A DNA stretch of 64,000 bases, taken from positions 8,432,001 through 8,496,000 of the forward strand of contig OW203991.1 of NCBI GenBank assembly GCA_934047225.1, in the 5' to 3' direction. This stretch comes from Ypsolopha sequella. Its lineage: Eukaryota; Arthropoda; Insecta; Lepidoptera; Ypsolophidae. Each line of letters begins with the position of its first letter. The first letter of the stretch is position 1. The position numbers and the translations under genes were made by a program. Positions 22,453 to 34,666 of this stretch are shown one piece after another. The notes below the pieces were generated by a model that saw only the letters and a program-made list of their open reading frames with translations, searched no databases and was not told the origin of the DNA.

Positions 22453-22558
22453 CATATAGACGCATACGTACGACGATCTCGGTCGAAGTCGGTCGAATGC
22501 CAATACGAAATTCTGCCGAGATCATCATACGTATGCGTCTATGCATGTGTGCGTCTGT
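22444..22558. repeat. Inverted repeat beside the foldback
   Basis: GCGCACGCACATATAGACGC pairs with a copy near 22530-22558. GACGCATACGT and GATCTCGG also recur in both arms. It may be a separate small foldback. Confidence 0.65.
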
Positions 22559-22559
22559 T

Positions 22560-23792
22560 TTCGCTTGTTGTATGGAGTCGGCCTTCTGGTAGTATCTTTT
22601 TTGTGGCGGGAGAGTGGTGCTACATTTTTAGGTATTTTTTGGGCGAGCGCGCTTTCCAACAGCGGGATTGGCCGAGTGTAAAACCAATGTGAACTAAAAA
22701 AAACTCATCTAATATTTTGCTCGTCTTCTGGCAACTTTGCATCAAGATAAGATGTTGTAATAATATTTATGTTTATTACGACATAGATATTTGTAGTTAG
22801 ATGGATGTAAAGGACACGAAAAATAAGGTGACATATAATTGATATAGAAGAAAATCATACTGAAGACCTAACTAAAGTTCAATGACAATCTTTTCGAAAT
22901 ATGAAAATATTTTTGTGCCCCTATGTTGTACTTGGACAAGTTGAGCAAGAACAACCACGACTCAATTAATATACGTACTTCACACGTCCATTGTACCTTG
23001 TTGCTGATCACTTACAAAGTCTCCAGTATGAATTTGGCTAATTCAATCAAAGACAACTTATACTCGTATATCAACATACTATAAATATTTTTTGCCATAC
23101 ACGTTTCGAGTTTTGTCGCAGGAACCCTAAAGATATGAAATGAAATATATATTTAAAAAAATGACGCTGCAAGCGTTGACTGAAAACTAAGGCTTTTTAT
23201 TACCTTTGAACATGTCGACTGCGTTTTTTTTTGTTCTTACGTCTAATTACGTAATTAATTTACCGAAAGGCCTTTGATACACTTTAATAAGAAAAGAGGC
23301 CACATACAGTAAAGTAAGTAGTAAGTTTTTTTAAATCGTTTATTTGTGAGAATTCGGGCTTACAATGGATGTTAATATAATTACAGTCCCAACAAACTCA
23401 ACCATGTCATGGCAAATATTTGGTTGTATATTTAAATCATGCACTAACAAAAAACAAATTGAGAATAATTATAATTATAAAATACGTATGTCAATTAAAT
23501 TTGACTTGTGAAACGTGTATTATATATACCTACTTTGCAAAATAAACTTTTAGAATTTTGAACTTTGAATAAAAAACAAATGTCACCAAATAATTAAAAA
23601 AAAAAACTTGAAGTTGGAACCTCAGTTGGAACAAAACAATCTTAGAAACATCAAACTAGTTACAATGAAAAAATGTCTGTAGTATTCTTTATATTATAGA
23701 TGTCTTAAGGTGACTCCGTCGGAGAAATTAGCAACTCGATTCGTGGTGGTTGTAATTTTGAACAAAACCATATTAAAATTAAGTTCTTATCA
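22560..23792. other. AT-rich non-coding region
   Basis: No exon or repeat structure could be supported. A GC-richer patch at 22620-22690 has no match seen here. Confidence 0.35.
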
Positions 23793-23954
23793 GGGGCTCT
23801 ACCGCGTAATTCTCATTTGTATCAACTTCAAGCAAATGCATGCGAAATTCAACGCGTGCAAAAGAGATGGCATGTCAGGCGGGCGTCGTCGCACGCACGA
23901 CAAATTTCAATCTCAAGTTGATGTTGATGAAAATGAGAATTACGCGGTAGACCC
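23793..23954. mobile_element. MITE family B, copy 2 (162 bp)
   Basis: Same terminal CTACCGCGTAATTCTCATTT as 4667-4804, with extra internal bases (GCACGCACGACAAATTTC) absent from copy 1. Otherwise nearly identical. Confidence 0.8.
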
Positions 23955-24383
23955 ACTGGTCGCACCGCAACATGGCTATTACGTCAGTCGCTGCGGCTGA
24001 TAAGGGCGAAAATAGTGTGTTTTTAATTTATTTTATGAAAAATTAAATAAATTGCCAAAAACTGAGAAAACCATATCATTTTGTATTATTTTGTCCAAAA
24101 GTTTATAAATTTTTATACTGTTTCGATAAAAACGGACACGGAAAATGGACAAAAAATCGAGAAATAAGACAATTTTTTTGCTTCACTTCTGTATATTAAA
24201 ATAAAATTCAGGAAAAACCACATCACTATTTGTATCATGTAGATGTACTATGTAATTTTCTTTTATTAAAAAATGCTATAGTTACCGTATAAAATGGTTG
24301 TAAAGTTACTCAGTTCAAGGTCGTTGGCATCTGGAGAAGCCTTAAACAAATAATATTTATATTTATTCGTATCCTAAAGAAGT

Positions 24384-25534
24384 CACAATGTAATAGGTCC
24401 GTTTTGACGTATGTCATCGCAACGTATCTATGGATGTGAACCATGCAAATCGGTAACTATGTCAACCGATTCTCACGAGAAATCGATTCAAAATATTATG
24501 AGTTTGTTATCGTTTGAAATATTTTCAAGTTTATTGGTTATAATTTCCAGAATAAACATAATTGCAAAGGTCAACGTGAAAGAAAATATAAACAGTTCAA
24601 AAGTAAAGCCTAAAGTCACAAGAAAAAAACACTAAAAATAAACGGGAGCACAACGACTTCCAATATGGTGACATAAAGATATTTCGGGTGCTAAAACCAG
24701 CTTTTAATTTTTTTTCTCTACGAAAAGAATCTGAAATGGAAATTCTTACGTGCCAGTAATATTTTGTAATGTTGTACTTCACTGACCTCAAATTAGGTTG
24801 ATAATTATGTAGGCTTCAACATGAAAAAATTGCTCCTTGCCTTATAAAAAAAAAATACTGCCATATTTCTTACCAGCCAATCTGTCTATTGATAGGATGT
24901 TTTATGGAAAATTGCCTGTAAACAAATTCATTAATAAAAAAATGGGACTTCAAGCAATAAATGCATGTTTTTTATATATATATTTTTTGTTTTTGTAAAC
25001 TATAAGTTTAAAAGCTAAGTGCTATGTAACATTATTTAGCACAATTATTATATTATATTTTTCGGTATACGCGACACCGTTACACATACATGCAAATGTT
25101 CAAATCTAAAAAGTTCATATTTGCAAAAAAAAAGGAAATTTAAACTTGGCTTTTTGTGTACTGGTCTCACAAAAGCTAATTACAGACCATTACAATTATT
25201 TTATCAATATTAAAACAAGTAAATTATTTTCACGTGGAATCGAATTGAGTCCGTGAAATTAGGTGATTATCTGGTTACAACACTATTATTAAGAAAAAAT
25301 TGACTGAGAATGTAACTGTTTTTGAGACATTATGTAGTAATTCAAAATTGCATTTTATTTTGGAATATGCGTGAAAATAATACTTGAAATATGTTCCGTG
25401 ATAATTAAATAACGTTTATTTATTTTCTTTAAACCCAAAAAGTTAAGAATTATTTGTTAACCGTTTCATTTATTACATGTAGAGTTATATTCTATGGTCG
25501 TTCTTATCTGTCAAAACGGGCCTCTTATTTTGTG
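24384..25534. mobile_element. Possible DNA transposon remnant with CACAAT/A-type ends
   Basis: The left end CACAATGTAATAGGTCCG and, inverted, the right end CACAAAATAAGAGGCCCG both continue into GTTTTGAC. The CACAATG start recalls Transib-type ends, but the expected 5-bp target duplication is not seen. The interior is AT-rich with only short frames. 23955-24383 before it is plain AT-rich sequence. Confidence 0.35.
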
Positions 25535-26397
25535 GCAACTGTAGGTATTCCTACCTAGAGGCAACCGAGAAAGTACACATTTCTGCCTATAGACAAAGTC
25601 TGTCAAGTACTTATTTTTTATTTTGTATGTACAATGTTGTGTGCGTTATGCCCATAAATATCATATTAGTATTATTCTCATACAGTGGTTCCGTCTCATA
25701 CTTCTTATTCTTCTTCTTTGGCGGGGTCGGTTTCCGCACCTAGTCTCTCATTTGCCCAGGCAGATCATGATATGCCCAATTCCACGATGTGCCGACGACA
25801 TATCTATACAGTTTGGACATTTTTGGGGGCGAAAAATTTATCTAGCTAGGTGTCATTTCTGTGAAAAGTCGTTTTCTGCGAGTTTTCACGAGCAAATCAC
25901 CTTCATACAAGATTGGAAGTTTGAGCATTTTTCTTTGCGTCAAATATAGTGTAAAATTAAATAAGATTCCTAGACGGCACTATAGAAGGATACAGGAAAA
26001 AAAGGGGCTCATCGACATATTTGTCCAAATCAAACCAACAATGGCAGTTGATAGATTTTGAACGGGCCTTTAGTATGCCGTGTTCAAAACAAACTAAAAG
26101 GGGCTGGTTTCCTGTTATATGGGCATAACAAAAAAAACTAAAAAAGACTAAAAGGAGCATATTGCGACGTAAACCGGGATAAAAGGAGCGCATTTTATTC
26201 GATACTGGCTAAGAAGGGTTACATTGACAACTTACAATCTTAGAACGCGCCCATTCCACCGCCATTTTAGATTTTCTGTCATACTTATAATATAGTTTGA
26301 TTAGCCCTTTCTTTTCCTGTACCCTAAGCACACATAGTATAAGCACAGATTCCAAACAAACTCTGGAGCTAGAAACAAAAACTATTTGTCTATGGTG
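25535..26397. other. Non-coding, repeat-like
   Basis: Holds GCCCAATTCCACGATGTGCC (25776), echoed as CCAATTCTACGATGTGCC near 26585. The 108-codon frame at 25623-25949 has no recognised domain. Confidence 0.35.
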
Positions 26398-26530
26398 ATA
26401 TAAATGTCGTGGGCATATCGTAGAATTGGGCAGATCGTAAAGTATGAAATCGAAAATCTTTCATAAAAAGTCAAAAATAGGTGCGACGACGAGCCGAGCG
26501 ACCGTGTTACATGCGGTTTACATGTACATA
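26398..26530 (+). repeat. Dispersed repeat G, copy 1
   Basis: ATCGTAAAGTATGAAATCG followed by CAAAAATAGGTGCGACGACG. Related text is at 39478-39605 (same strand) and 58268-58460 (opposite strand). Confidence 0.65.
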
Positions 26531-27040
26531 AATTTTGGAAGGCGAGAAAGCTAATTCTAATTGAATAATCAGATGATAATGTCACCAATTCTACGATGTG
26601 CCTACCAAACTGGTTCAAACCACGCCGGAGTAAAAGCCATTTTCTTTTTTTTTTCGTTTCCAATAATATTATGTTCCCGAAGATTTTTACGTTTTTCCAT
26701 TTTTTTGTTACGTATGTATTTGTAGTCAAAGTATTTTGATCGAGCGGAGTTCGGTTGCCCAGGTACTAAAATTGATAGCCTTACCTTAAGTATAAACCAG
26801 ATTTAACGACATTTCATAACAAGAAAGATTCTATAAAATTTGTCTTGTAGTACGAAAAACTTCCGAAATTTGCCAATCTCGACAATGTTCGAACACAAAC
26901 AGCTCCCGGCTGTACAATCTTATTAAAAACTTCAGTTAGTAAGCAAGTTAGCGTGATTTATACGAGTACCTTCTCTTCGTGGATAGGCACTCATCTTACA
27001 TTCACTATCAAAGACTTTGATACAAACACACATGAAGTTA
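26531..27040. other. Non-coding spacer
   Basis: No exon or clear repeat boundary. AT-rich. Confidence 0.3.
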
Positions 27041-27186
27041 TCTACTATAGTTTGTAAAATATAGCTTGAGCCCTATGACAGCAGGACAGCGCTATACAAT
27101 TTGTATTTCTAACTCTCTTTCTCATACTCAAATACATATAGCGCTGACAGCCGTCACAGGGCTCAAGCTATATCTTACAAACTATA
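27041..27186. mobile_element. Foldback MITE (~146 bp)
   Basis: Arms begin TATAGTTTGTAA(A/G)ATATAGC at each end and share CTTGAGCCCT(A/G)TGAC. The centre has AACTCTCTTTCTCATACTC. About 50-bp arms with few mismatches. Confidence 0.8.
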
Positions 27187-27480
27187 ATTTTGGTTCATTT
27201 AATATTTATTTCATGTCAGTTAACGTGAACATTGTTAGTTGTAGGTAAAGGGAGAAATAAAACTGTAATTATATATAAATATTAAATGTTCATTTAATAT
27301 TTAAATTAAAATTCAATAACGAATTATTTATATTGATATAAATTAATTATAATAAAAATATTTTTTTATTATAAAAATTAAATATAAAATGAATATTTAA
27401 TTCTACAAATTAGATGTTCATTTAATATTTATTTCATGTCAGTTAACATGAGCATTGGGTAAACAGTTGTAGGTACTTTT
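27187..27480. repeat. Direct repeat pair around AT-rich sequence
   Basis: TTCATTTAATATTTATTTCA and TGTCAGTTAAC occur at about 27192 and again at 27419 in the same orientation. The ~225 bp between is almost pure A/T. It could be a local duplication or an inserted AT-rich element. Confidence 0.6.
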
Positions 27481-27839
27481 GTGGGCATAGTCTCATGCAC
27501 GAATATGAGTATTATTCACGAATTGTAGTATCAGGACAAACTCATGTGAGTTTATTGATACTATTCACCATGTAATAAAATAGTGTAAAATTATGAATAA
27601 ATAAATTAAAAAAAAAGGTAAAGGTATAAATAGAACTGTAATTATTATTGTAAATATACAGGTTATTTGTAGTGTAGACTTGAAGAGCTCCTTACACTCG
27701 TACTTTGTTTACTGGCTTAACTTTTAGTAGTTGAAAAGTCAAAAACTAGTGATACACCTTTTACGACAAGCAAAACATGAAATCGCAAAAAAACATCTGG
27801 TTAATACGTTTTAAGTCAAGTATCTACTTATATAATTGT

Positions 27840-28799
27840 CTATGGACAGCTGATTTTTCAAACGCAGCCACTGCTTCCTCGGCGTCCATAAAATGTTTTC
27901 CTCGAAGTTTTTCTTTTATTTTCATGAATTACTAAAAATCGCAAGGTGCGAGGTCGGGGCTATACGGCGGCTGACCCAGTAATTCCACGTCTGACGTCGC
28001 CAAATAGTCGATCGTTTGCTTGGCGGTGTGCGACGAGGCGTTGTCGTGGTGAAGGAGGATCCTACTGCGAGGTCGTTTCTCCCGAACTTTTTCCAAGACA
28101 AGTGGCAAACAATTGTTAGTGTACCACTCTGCAGTAACTGTTTTTCGATCCTCTAAAACAATTGTTGCGTAATGACCTGTCCTTCCGAAGAACGAGGCCA
28201 CCATCTTTTTTCCCACGCTTCGACCTCTCTTCACTTTAGTTGGCGACTCTTGGAAAGGAAACACCCACACAGCAGACTGTCTCTTAGTTTCAGGATCATA
28301 ACAGTACATCCAGCTTTCGTCACCCATAAGTATGTCGAACACAGCGTTTGAGTTACCTCCGTTAAATCTTTGAACCATTTCACGGCACCAATCAACACGA
28401 CGGAGTTTTTGGGCCTCTGTCAAATTATCAGGTATCCACCGAGCACAAAGCTTCCTGACCGCCAAATGTTCATGGAGGATTTTGTGCACTTGACTCATAC
28501 CGATGCCTAAGCTTGTCCAAATCTGCTGATAGGTCATTCTTTAGTCAGTCTCTATCATACGCCGCACAACACTGATGTTATCTTCAGTCATCTCTGTAAA
28601 AGGCCATCCCTCACGCAGATCATCGGTGAGATTAGTGCGACCACGTTTAAACTCATTAAACGAGTTGTAAACAGTGGCACGAGACGGAGCTTCATCTTGA
28701 AAGGCCAATCGAAATCAATCATAACTTTCTTGTTGACTTAAATGACATCGAAAGTCATAAAAAATAATTGCACGAAAATTTCCTCGCGTTAAGTTCATG
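27840..28799 (-). pseudogene. mariner transposase relic
   Basis: A Tc1/mariner transposase reading on the minus strand. The start (MNLTRGNFRAIIFYDF) is at about 28799 and an N-terminal helix-turn-helix region follows. The best part, 28537-27932, carries the catalytic motifs GDESW (first D), HHDNASSH (second D) and YSPDLAPCDF (third D), spaced as in the DD34D mariner family. In-frame stops occur near 28728 and 28543. Two more stops come directly after CDF, and the rest (IKEKLRGKHFMDAEE) continues without the expected end, which looks deleted. At least four stops make it dead. A possible terminal repeat lies near 28940-28975 (CACTGAAAGTTTTTAGAATT on the minus strand); the partner was not found with confidence. 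Confidence 0.9.
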
Positions 28800-28979
28800 C
28801 TGACGTGACACAGACAATTTTCAATTTGCCGCCAAATCGTAAAACAAATGACAAATTAATGAAATACATACACAATCATATTAGCAAAGAGTTCCATTTT
28901 CAACATTTTAACTTGTTTTTTTATTATATCGTTTACAAGTGGCCAATTCTAAAAACTTTCAGTGTCACCCTCGTACTGC

Positions 28980-29363
28980 TCTCAAAAATTCAAGATTCTC
29001 GTTTAACCCAATAAAAACATACTACCTTTCAAAGCGTATTTACATAAAAAAGTCCTACTTCTAAGTTCCCGGTGACCTACAAGGTACTTACAAGGTAGGT
29101 TTTCTGGCACAACTGAAGGAATAAATCCGAGAAGTTAACTTCCAATTCAATATGTGGAATAATCATCGACTAACTTAATTTTGCAGCTGAATAAGCTTGG
29201 TATTTTTGTTCAAATTATTTAAGTCTAGTAACATATTTAAATGACACAGTCCTACTCGCCCTTGACCTTTTTTTTAAACTTCAGTGGTATTATTATAAAA
29301 GTTGTTGGTAAAAGATGCTTTCTATAGTTTTCGGCTTTGCAGTAACAAAAAATTCAGTCAGTA
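28980..29363. other. Spacer downstream of PhyH-1
   Basis: AT-rich, with no exon or repeat recognised. Confidence 0.35.
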
Positions 29364-29369
29364 TTTATT
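29364..29369 (-). terminator. Candidate poly(A) signal of PhyH-1
   Basis: AATAAA on the minus strand, about 41 bases after the stop codon. Other AATAAA copies are common in this AT-rich DNA, so it is only a candidate. Confidence 0.5.
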
Positions 29370-29409
29370 TTCAGTTTACAAAAAAATACGAATTCCACGC
29401 AGCCGTAAT

Positions 29410-32400
29410 TTATCCCCTGGTTTGCTCAAACCGTTTTGAGATGCTTCCATCCCTGTCCACATTGGCACCCCTGAGCAGCCAGCCCTGGCCGGGCCTGGAG
29501 GGCTGGGCACCCACCGGTACGTCCGCAGCATTAGCCAGCTGAGTCAGCAGCATGCGGCGCGGGCGGTTCGAGGAGTTGGGCGAGCTGCCGTGCACTAACA
29601 GGTACGAGAAAACCACGATGTCACCGCGGTCTGCGATCACCGGGGTTGCCAGCTCCAAGGGGAATTTGTTCTGGAATGCAAGTGGTTTGTCATTTTATAG
29701 GACAGGGAGGCTATCCTGCCATTATTTTTCACTCGCCACATTAATCATTTGACCGTTGTTATGGCATGATAATCACTATGCCAAATAAAGTCAAGGGACT
29801 AAACCTTGTCAAAGAAAGACCACACTCACATTTAGGTTTATAATGAAAGTGAAACCTCAATGACGATGTCCTTCGATACTAAGCTTTAGACAAAAAAATC
29901 TATTTTTATCTTGGTTACTTACTTTTTGTTGTTTTTTTGTGTTTCTGTAAATGTCCTATGCATATTATTATTATTAATTATTGTTACCTTTTTAATTGTA
30001 CAGCGAATTGGATATATCTGTAATGCTGTGCAATATTTTTGATAAATAAATAAATAAATAATCGAAATAATAAAAAAAAACAAGGATATCTAATGTTTTT
30101 TTATTGAAAATCTACAGGGAGCATTCCTTAGATTCCATAGTTTTTATTTTCTGAGGATTAGTCACTCCACTTTACATGGCATGCCATTTATCATACTGTA
30201 AACAAAGACGAACGACTTGCAATAGCAAGTGAAAAATAATGGCAGAAAGACAAGACGTCCTTTTAAATTGCATTGATGTCGGGATCATATCTATAATTTT
30301 TCCATTTTATTCTCTTGCCCTCTGTATGATGCAATGTTATCAGCAGATTTTCGGTTTTGAAACAAAAGCTGCCGATGACGATAATGATGATGGTGATGAT
30401 GATACAGAAGCTGAAGGTGGTGATGATACATTAAATTACCCACCTGATCAACATAGTGGAAGTTGCTCTCTGTAATCCCCACATCCTGCTGAGGTCCAAG
30501 CTTGTGGGATCCTGGGTAAACAAATAGACCGCCGTTCTCAGGATTAGCGGCATCTAGGTGGAGGAATACTGCGACCATCGAGTCCATTTTGTACGGGAAA
30601 TAATGGTAGTCCTGGAAAAGTATGGGTGAGCTGAATATTATTATCATTATTTATGAAATTAGCTTAGATTAAATTATGTTGAGGTGTGTTAATTCGAAAA
30701 TCATTTCGATATTTAGGTTTAATGAGCCGTATTTTCGAAATTTTGGTCTAATAAACCTCATGACGATGAATATTTTTACGTCAAACTTCCATTTGCCTTC
30801 GTGTGACGTCACTTGAGAAATGGCTGTTTAGAAATGTGTCCTTTGGTATCAAGGTAAATTTATAAACAAATGCTGTCAACTGATTTGACAGATGGATGAC
30901 AGATGAGTAGATAGACAGACCACTTTTTTATAAGCAATCACACATCACTATCATTACACTGTCTAAAATTTTCAAGTGACGTCATAACCGAAAATTCTTT
31001 AAAAAATCATAAAAAATAATGGTTAATTTATATAGCAAAATTATGAAAACTATGTTCTAAAATGGTGTATATTCTCAAAAAAACCCTAGAAAAGTTTTAC
31101 GATCTAATTAATTGAGTAATATTCTCTCAAGGGGGTATGACTGCTATAGCTTCATCATAGATAAGTAAAAATGACAGACCTGATGCATAGGATAAGCTGC
31201 GCCCTTCTCCGGGGGTTTCAAATGAGCCTTGGTGTGATGGAGCATGATGTTTTCAGTCCCCATGATGTCTTCGAGAGCATCCAGCAGTTCATCCTTGTAT
31301 AGGTACTTGCCGAACACTGCGTGGTGGTACTGCAGATTGTGGATGCCTTTCACCTGTAATTAGTCACGTACTTGTAGTGATTTACTCACAAAGTTTATAG
31401 CAAGATATTCGATGTTAAAACCATGAAATGTTTTTGAGAGAAAACTTTTTTAGGCGCGTTGAGCGATTTTTGGTAGGGGAAATTATGGGTTCACGTCACC
31501 CGTTACCGACATGCTAAAATTTTTACTTCTATCGGCAGTCCCCATGACTGCCAATTTTTTTTTATCTATAACAAACGCTTGAATTTTTATAATAATAAAA
31601 AATAGTACATTACGATACGAGAGCGATGAAACGTTTTCTGACGAGTGTGAGTGGCACGAGCCGAAGGCGAGTGCTGCAATCACACGAGTCGAGAAAAAGT
31701 TTCTCGCACGAGTTTCGTATAATTTTTTATAGCACAAGTGCGGAAAATGCCGACTTTACGCAAGCGCAGCGTGCGTAAAGCGGTCATTTTACGCACAGTG
31801 TGCTATAAAGACATTTGCTAGACCTTGTTGGAACTCAAAAAAGAATGGAACGATGCATAAAAATGCTTTAAACATAGGTAGCCTTAAAATGCAATTTTTC
31901 ACCATAATTCACACTAAAATGTACTAAGTACGGACGTCAGCAGTACAGGCTATTGGCAATTCTTATTGTGGCGTGATAGTAATTACAACCTTTTACAAAT
32001 AGGGCGCTTGAACTCCAGGCGATTGTACAAATTAATTATTTACAATTTCCAATTCTAAAGAGGAATAAACTTTGCCTACTAACTAATATTGCCGTTTTTC
32101 ATATATATATATTTTTAATATATATCTTTATTAATCCCGATTACAATGAATCTTAACCTAAACTATATAGCCACTAGCGAAAGCCAATTGGCTTATCTGT
32201 AGTGACGAGTACATAAGTTATAAAAAGTAATAAATAAACAATCAAAAACCGCACAAAACGAACAGAGCAAGTCGGTTTTAATTTATAATAAATTTTTACC
32301 TGAATTTTCAATTAGGATTAGATTATTCCTACGTAATAATAAATTCCTTTTTTGTTACGTTTCCAAAACTATTTTTTTATATAACTATTTTGTGATGTAT

Positions 32401-32625
32401 GAAGAGAACTTTCAAGTTACTTACAGTAAATTCACTAGTGTTTTTCCTGTCATTGTCGTCGCTGCCAACCCAGGAGCTCTCCATCTTCTCCTGATTCTTT
32501 CTCTCAAAGAGTTTGTCATATTCTTCGACTATATTATCCAGTTCATCATCAGAGAGTATCCCCTTCAGGACTATATACCCATTGTCTCTGTAGAACTGCT
32601 TCTGTTCTTCGTTTAGACGCACCAT
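29410..32625 (-). CDS. Phytanoyl-CoA dioxygenase domain protein, PhyH-1 (267 aa, 4 exons)
   Basis: Coding exons, minus strand: 32625-32425, 31353-31180, 30611-30444, 29670-29410. The first three introns start GTAAGT, GTCTGT and GTGGGT and end in CAG, and all junctions are phase 0. The product is an Fe(II)/2-oxoglutarate-dependent dioxygenase of the PHYHD1 type. H124 and D126 (HQD, split across exons 2 and 3) and H208 (LLVHGSS) form the iron triad, and R219/R220 (RPRRMLL) are placed to hold 2-oxoglutarate. PGSHKLGPQ and ADRGDIVVFSYL are further family motifs. The ATG has a good context (CAAAAATGG) and starts MVRLNEEQKQFYRDNGY, the usual N-terminus. No signal peptide was seen, so it is probably cytosolic. 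The substrate is unknown; animal PHYHD1 is not proven to act on phytanoyl-CoA. Its paralogue lies upstream in the same orientation. Confidence 0.93.
29930..30062 (+). repeat. Retroposon 3' tail in PhyH-1 intron 3
   Basis: Ends in ATAAATAAATAAATAAATAA after TTACCTTTTTAATTGTACAG, the look of a LINE 3' end. The rest of this intron (29671-30443) shows no other feature except a GATGATGATG patch at 30376-30430 just before exon 3. Confidence 0.5.
30655..30960. repeat. Dispersed repeat H, copy 1 (PhyH-1 intron 2)
   Basis: The reverse complement recurs at 42400-42810 in intron 1 of PhyH-2. Shared phrases include TTATGTTGAGGTGTGTTAA, GCCGTATTTTCGAA and AAGTGGTCTGTC. Opposite orientation means this is a mobile repeat and not a remnant of the gene duplication. 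Confidence 0.75.
31600..31812. repeat. Repeat with nested hairpins in PhyH-1 intron 1
   Basis: Includes CACGAGCCGAAGGCGAGTGC and a hairpin built of TTTACGCA...TGCGTAAAG flanked by TTATAGCACA and TGTGCTATAA. Similar GAGCCGAAGGCGA cores occur near 48043 and 62232. The rest of the intron (31813-32424) has no recognised feature. Confidence 0.55.
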
Positions 32626-32670
32626 TTTTGTTTTTCTGAATTATTAAGTGAGTCTGGGCTCTTGCGTAGT

Positions 32671-32680
32671 AATATATAAA
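32671..32680 (-). promoter_or_regulatory. Possible TATA box of PhyH-1
   Basis: TTTATATATT on the minus strand, about 46 bases before the ATG. The spacing would give a very short leader. AT-rich surroundings make this weak. Confidence 0.25.
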
Positions 32681-33640
32681 CATAATTAAAGATTATAATC
32701 CAATCGACTTACGAGTCTTACTTATCAGTCAATATTATTGGTGGAACTTGATAAAGTTGTTGAAAAAGTTCATGGCGCATGACCTCTTTAAGAGGTCTGT
32801 TGTCAGCGGCTTCAAGTCAGTCGCGCACGTAGTCGCTTTGTCTTGCTTTTCTATCCTACATTCACACTCGTAAAGAGCGAGCGAGCGAGAGGCACGACAA
32901 TGCAGTACAAGATTCATCTCTTGAAAAAACTAGATACTATCTTTTGTTATTTCCACGGTTTCAGGAGAAATATTCCAAATAACGAAATGAAACAAAAATA
33001 TTTTGGATGGCATAAAATACAGTGTGTTCCTCTTACAAGTGCACATCCGAAAAATTGTGAAACTGGACCTTATTTTATCGACAAAAAATGTTTTTTTTTT
33101 TAGAAAATCTTAATTTATAAATTTACGTTTTAAATTTTTTTTTGCCTACCATGGAGACTATGTATAAAATATGTCATAACTTTTGACCTATCGCGAGTAA
33201 TGCAATGAAATAAAATTGTTATAATCCTTAAGAATAGACGTTGCATACCAAATCAAAAACAAAACATAAATCAACTACCATTACCATAAAAATAATACCC
33301 TAAAAGATGATTTCTTTAATTTTTCTGTCTATTGTTTCAGTAATAGTAAATTTTTTCAAAATAATGTCCCCATTTCACTATACTTTTATACATATTTATC
33401 ATTGCCTATTCCATTATCTTTCTAACAAAAAAAATACAACGTTCTATCATAAATACAATATTTTCTACGAGCGGTTAACCAAAGGCACTGCGCTCGCGTT
33501 CCATACAAGGATACCCAGGTGGAGTATTTATTCAAGATTAAAAAAAAAAGAAATTTTCTTTGTTTTTGTCGATATATTTAGATCTAGTTTCACCCACTTT
33601 CGGATGTGCACTTGTACGAGGGACACACTGTATACTATGC
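32681..33640. other. Intergenic, AT-rich, no gene
   Basis: Lies between the PhyH-1 start and downstream repeats. 32865-32900 has GAGCGAGCGAGCGAGAGGC. The 176-codon frame at 33307-33837 is low-complexity, hydrophobic and partly inside repeat I, so it was not called. Confidence 0.4.
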
Positions 33641-34237
33641 TGAGTGTAAACCTAAAATTATTTTCAATGCATGTGCTCGTAAAGGCTCACTTTTTATGCA
33701 TCAAAACCGAACAGAAAGTCGATTATTTTGCCCTAGGGCTTTATTATTATTTTTTTTTAATTTGTTTGCAATGGTTGGCTAACCTGCAGTTTTTCCTGTG
33801 TACCATAGATGTGATACTTTTTTTTTCCACTGTTTAACGGCTCTGGATACAATCCTTTTGAGCCAATCATAATTTAAAGTTCACAAGATTATATTTGTTT
33901 TCATTTCCTCACACTATGCATTGAAAAACGTAGTATGATACACGGGCGTAAGAGCAATAAATTACTCGGTTACGTTTAAAACACTCGCTACGCTCGTCTT
34001 ACATACACATACACGTACAACGGTCGCGGTGAACTACACTGCGGTCGCTGTAATCGGACTTTTAGAACCAAGCTGGGTTTCGCGAGTCATATTCGCGCTC
34101 ATCGCCGTAGAAGTCCATCAAATCATGAGGTCGCCGTCGTCGGACTACGATGAGGAGGACTTCATCACGCTCGTCTTTTAAATCGTCCTCGTAATTTATT
34201 CCTTTTCGCCCTTGTAGCATAAACTACTATTAATTGG
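33640..34237 (+). repeat. Direct repeat I, copy 1 (between the PhyH genes)
   Basis: Shares long stretches with 36240-36660 in the same orientation: ATCAAAACCGAACAGAAAGT, CACACTATGCATTGAAAAAC, ATGATACACGGGCG and CGCCCTTGTAGCATAAACT. Copy 1 has about 180 extra bases (33985-34190), GC-richer and containing CACTCGCTACGCTCGTC. Confidence 0.8.
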
Positions 34238-34387
34238 TTGTAACGCTTCTACATTTCGGTACACATACTTTCATCCATTATTACCTTGGAAGTACTGTAC
34301 AGATTAGAATAAATAAATAAATAAATACGCACTGACTACTGCAGCACCCGTGGTACAGTGTTTATACGCGCATGACGCGACTTAGTT

Positions 34388-34461
34388 GAATCACAAGTGC
34401 GAGGAGCGTGACACAATATTTTTGCGATTAAACATAATATACACGCTCCTCGCCCTTGTGA
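34388..34461. repeat. Inverted repeat with ~21-bp arms
   Basis: ATCACAAGTGCGAGGAGCG pairs with CGCTCCTCGCCCTTGTGAT around an AT-rich loop. Confidence 0.65.
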
Positions 34462-34462
34462 T

Positions 34463-34610
34463 TTAAGGCGCTACGGAAACAAATCGACTCTTTTAGAACT
34501 TGCATATCTACTTCAGTAAATAATGTATAATTTTGATAAAATAGTATATTATTTTTGGAATCTTTTTCTAGGGATCTGTTAAACAGTTTAAAATTTCTGT
34601 GGGGCTACGG
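34463..34610 (+). mobile_element. TTAA-flanked element J, 5' fragment
   Basis: TTAAGGCGCTACGG followed by TTGCATATCTACTTCAGTAA. Fuller copies are at 50391-50815 and 55701-56372. This copy ends after GGGATCTGTTAAA. Confidence 0.75.
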
Positions 34611-34666
34611 GCGGGCGCTGGGCTTTCTAAATTTCGAGAGTTGTGTATAAATTGAGTCAACTACAT

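Noticed and set aside
33307..33837. 176-codon hydrophobic ORF between the PhyH genes
   Set aside because: Low complexity (Phe/Tyr/Ile-rich from AT-rich DNA), and its end lies in direct repeat I; no domain.
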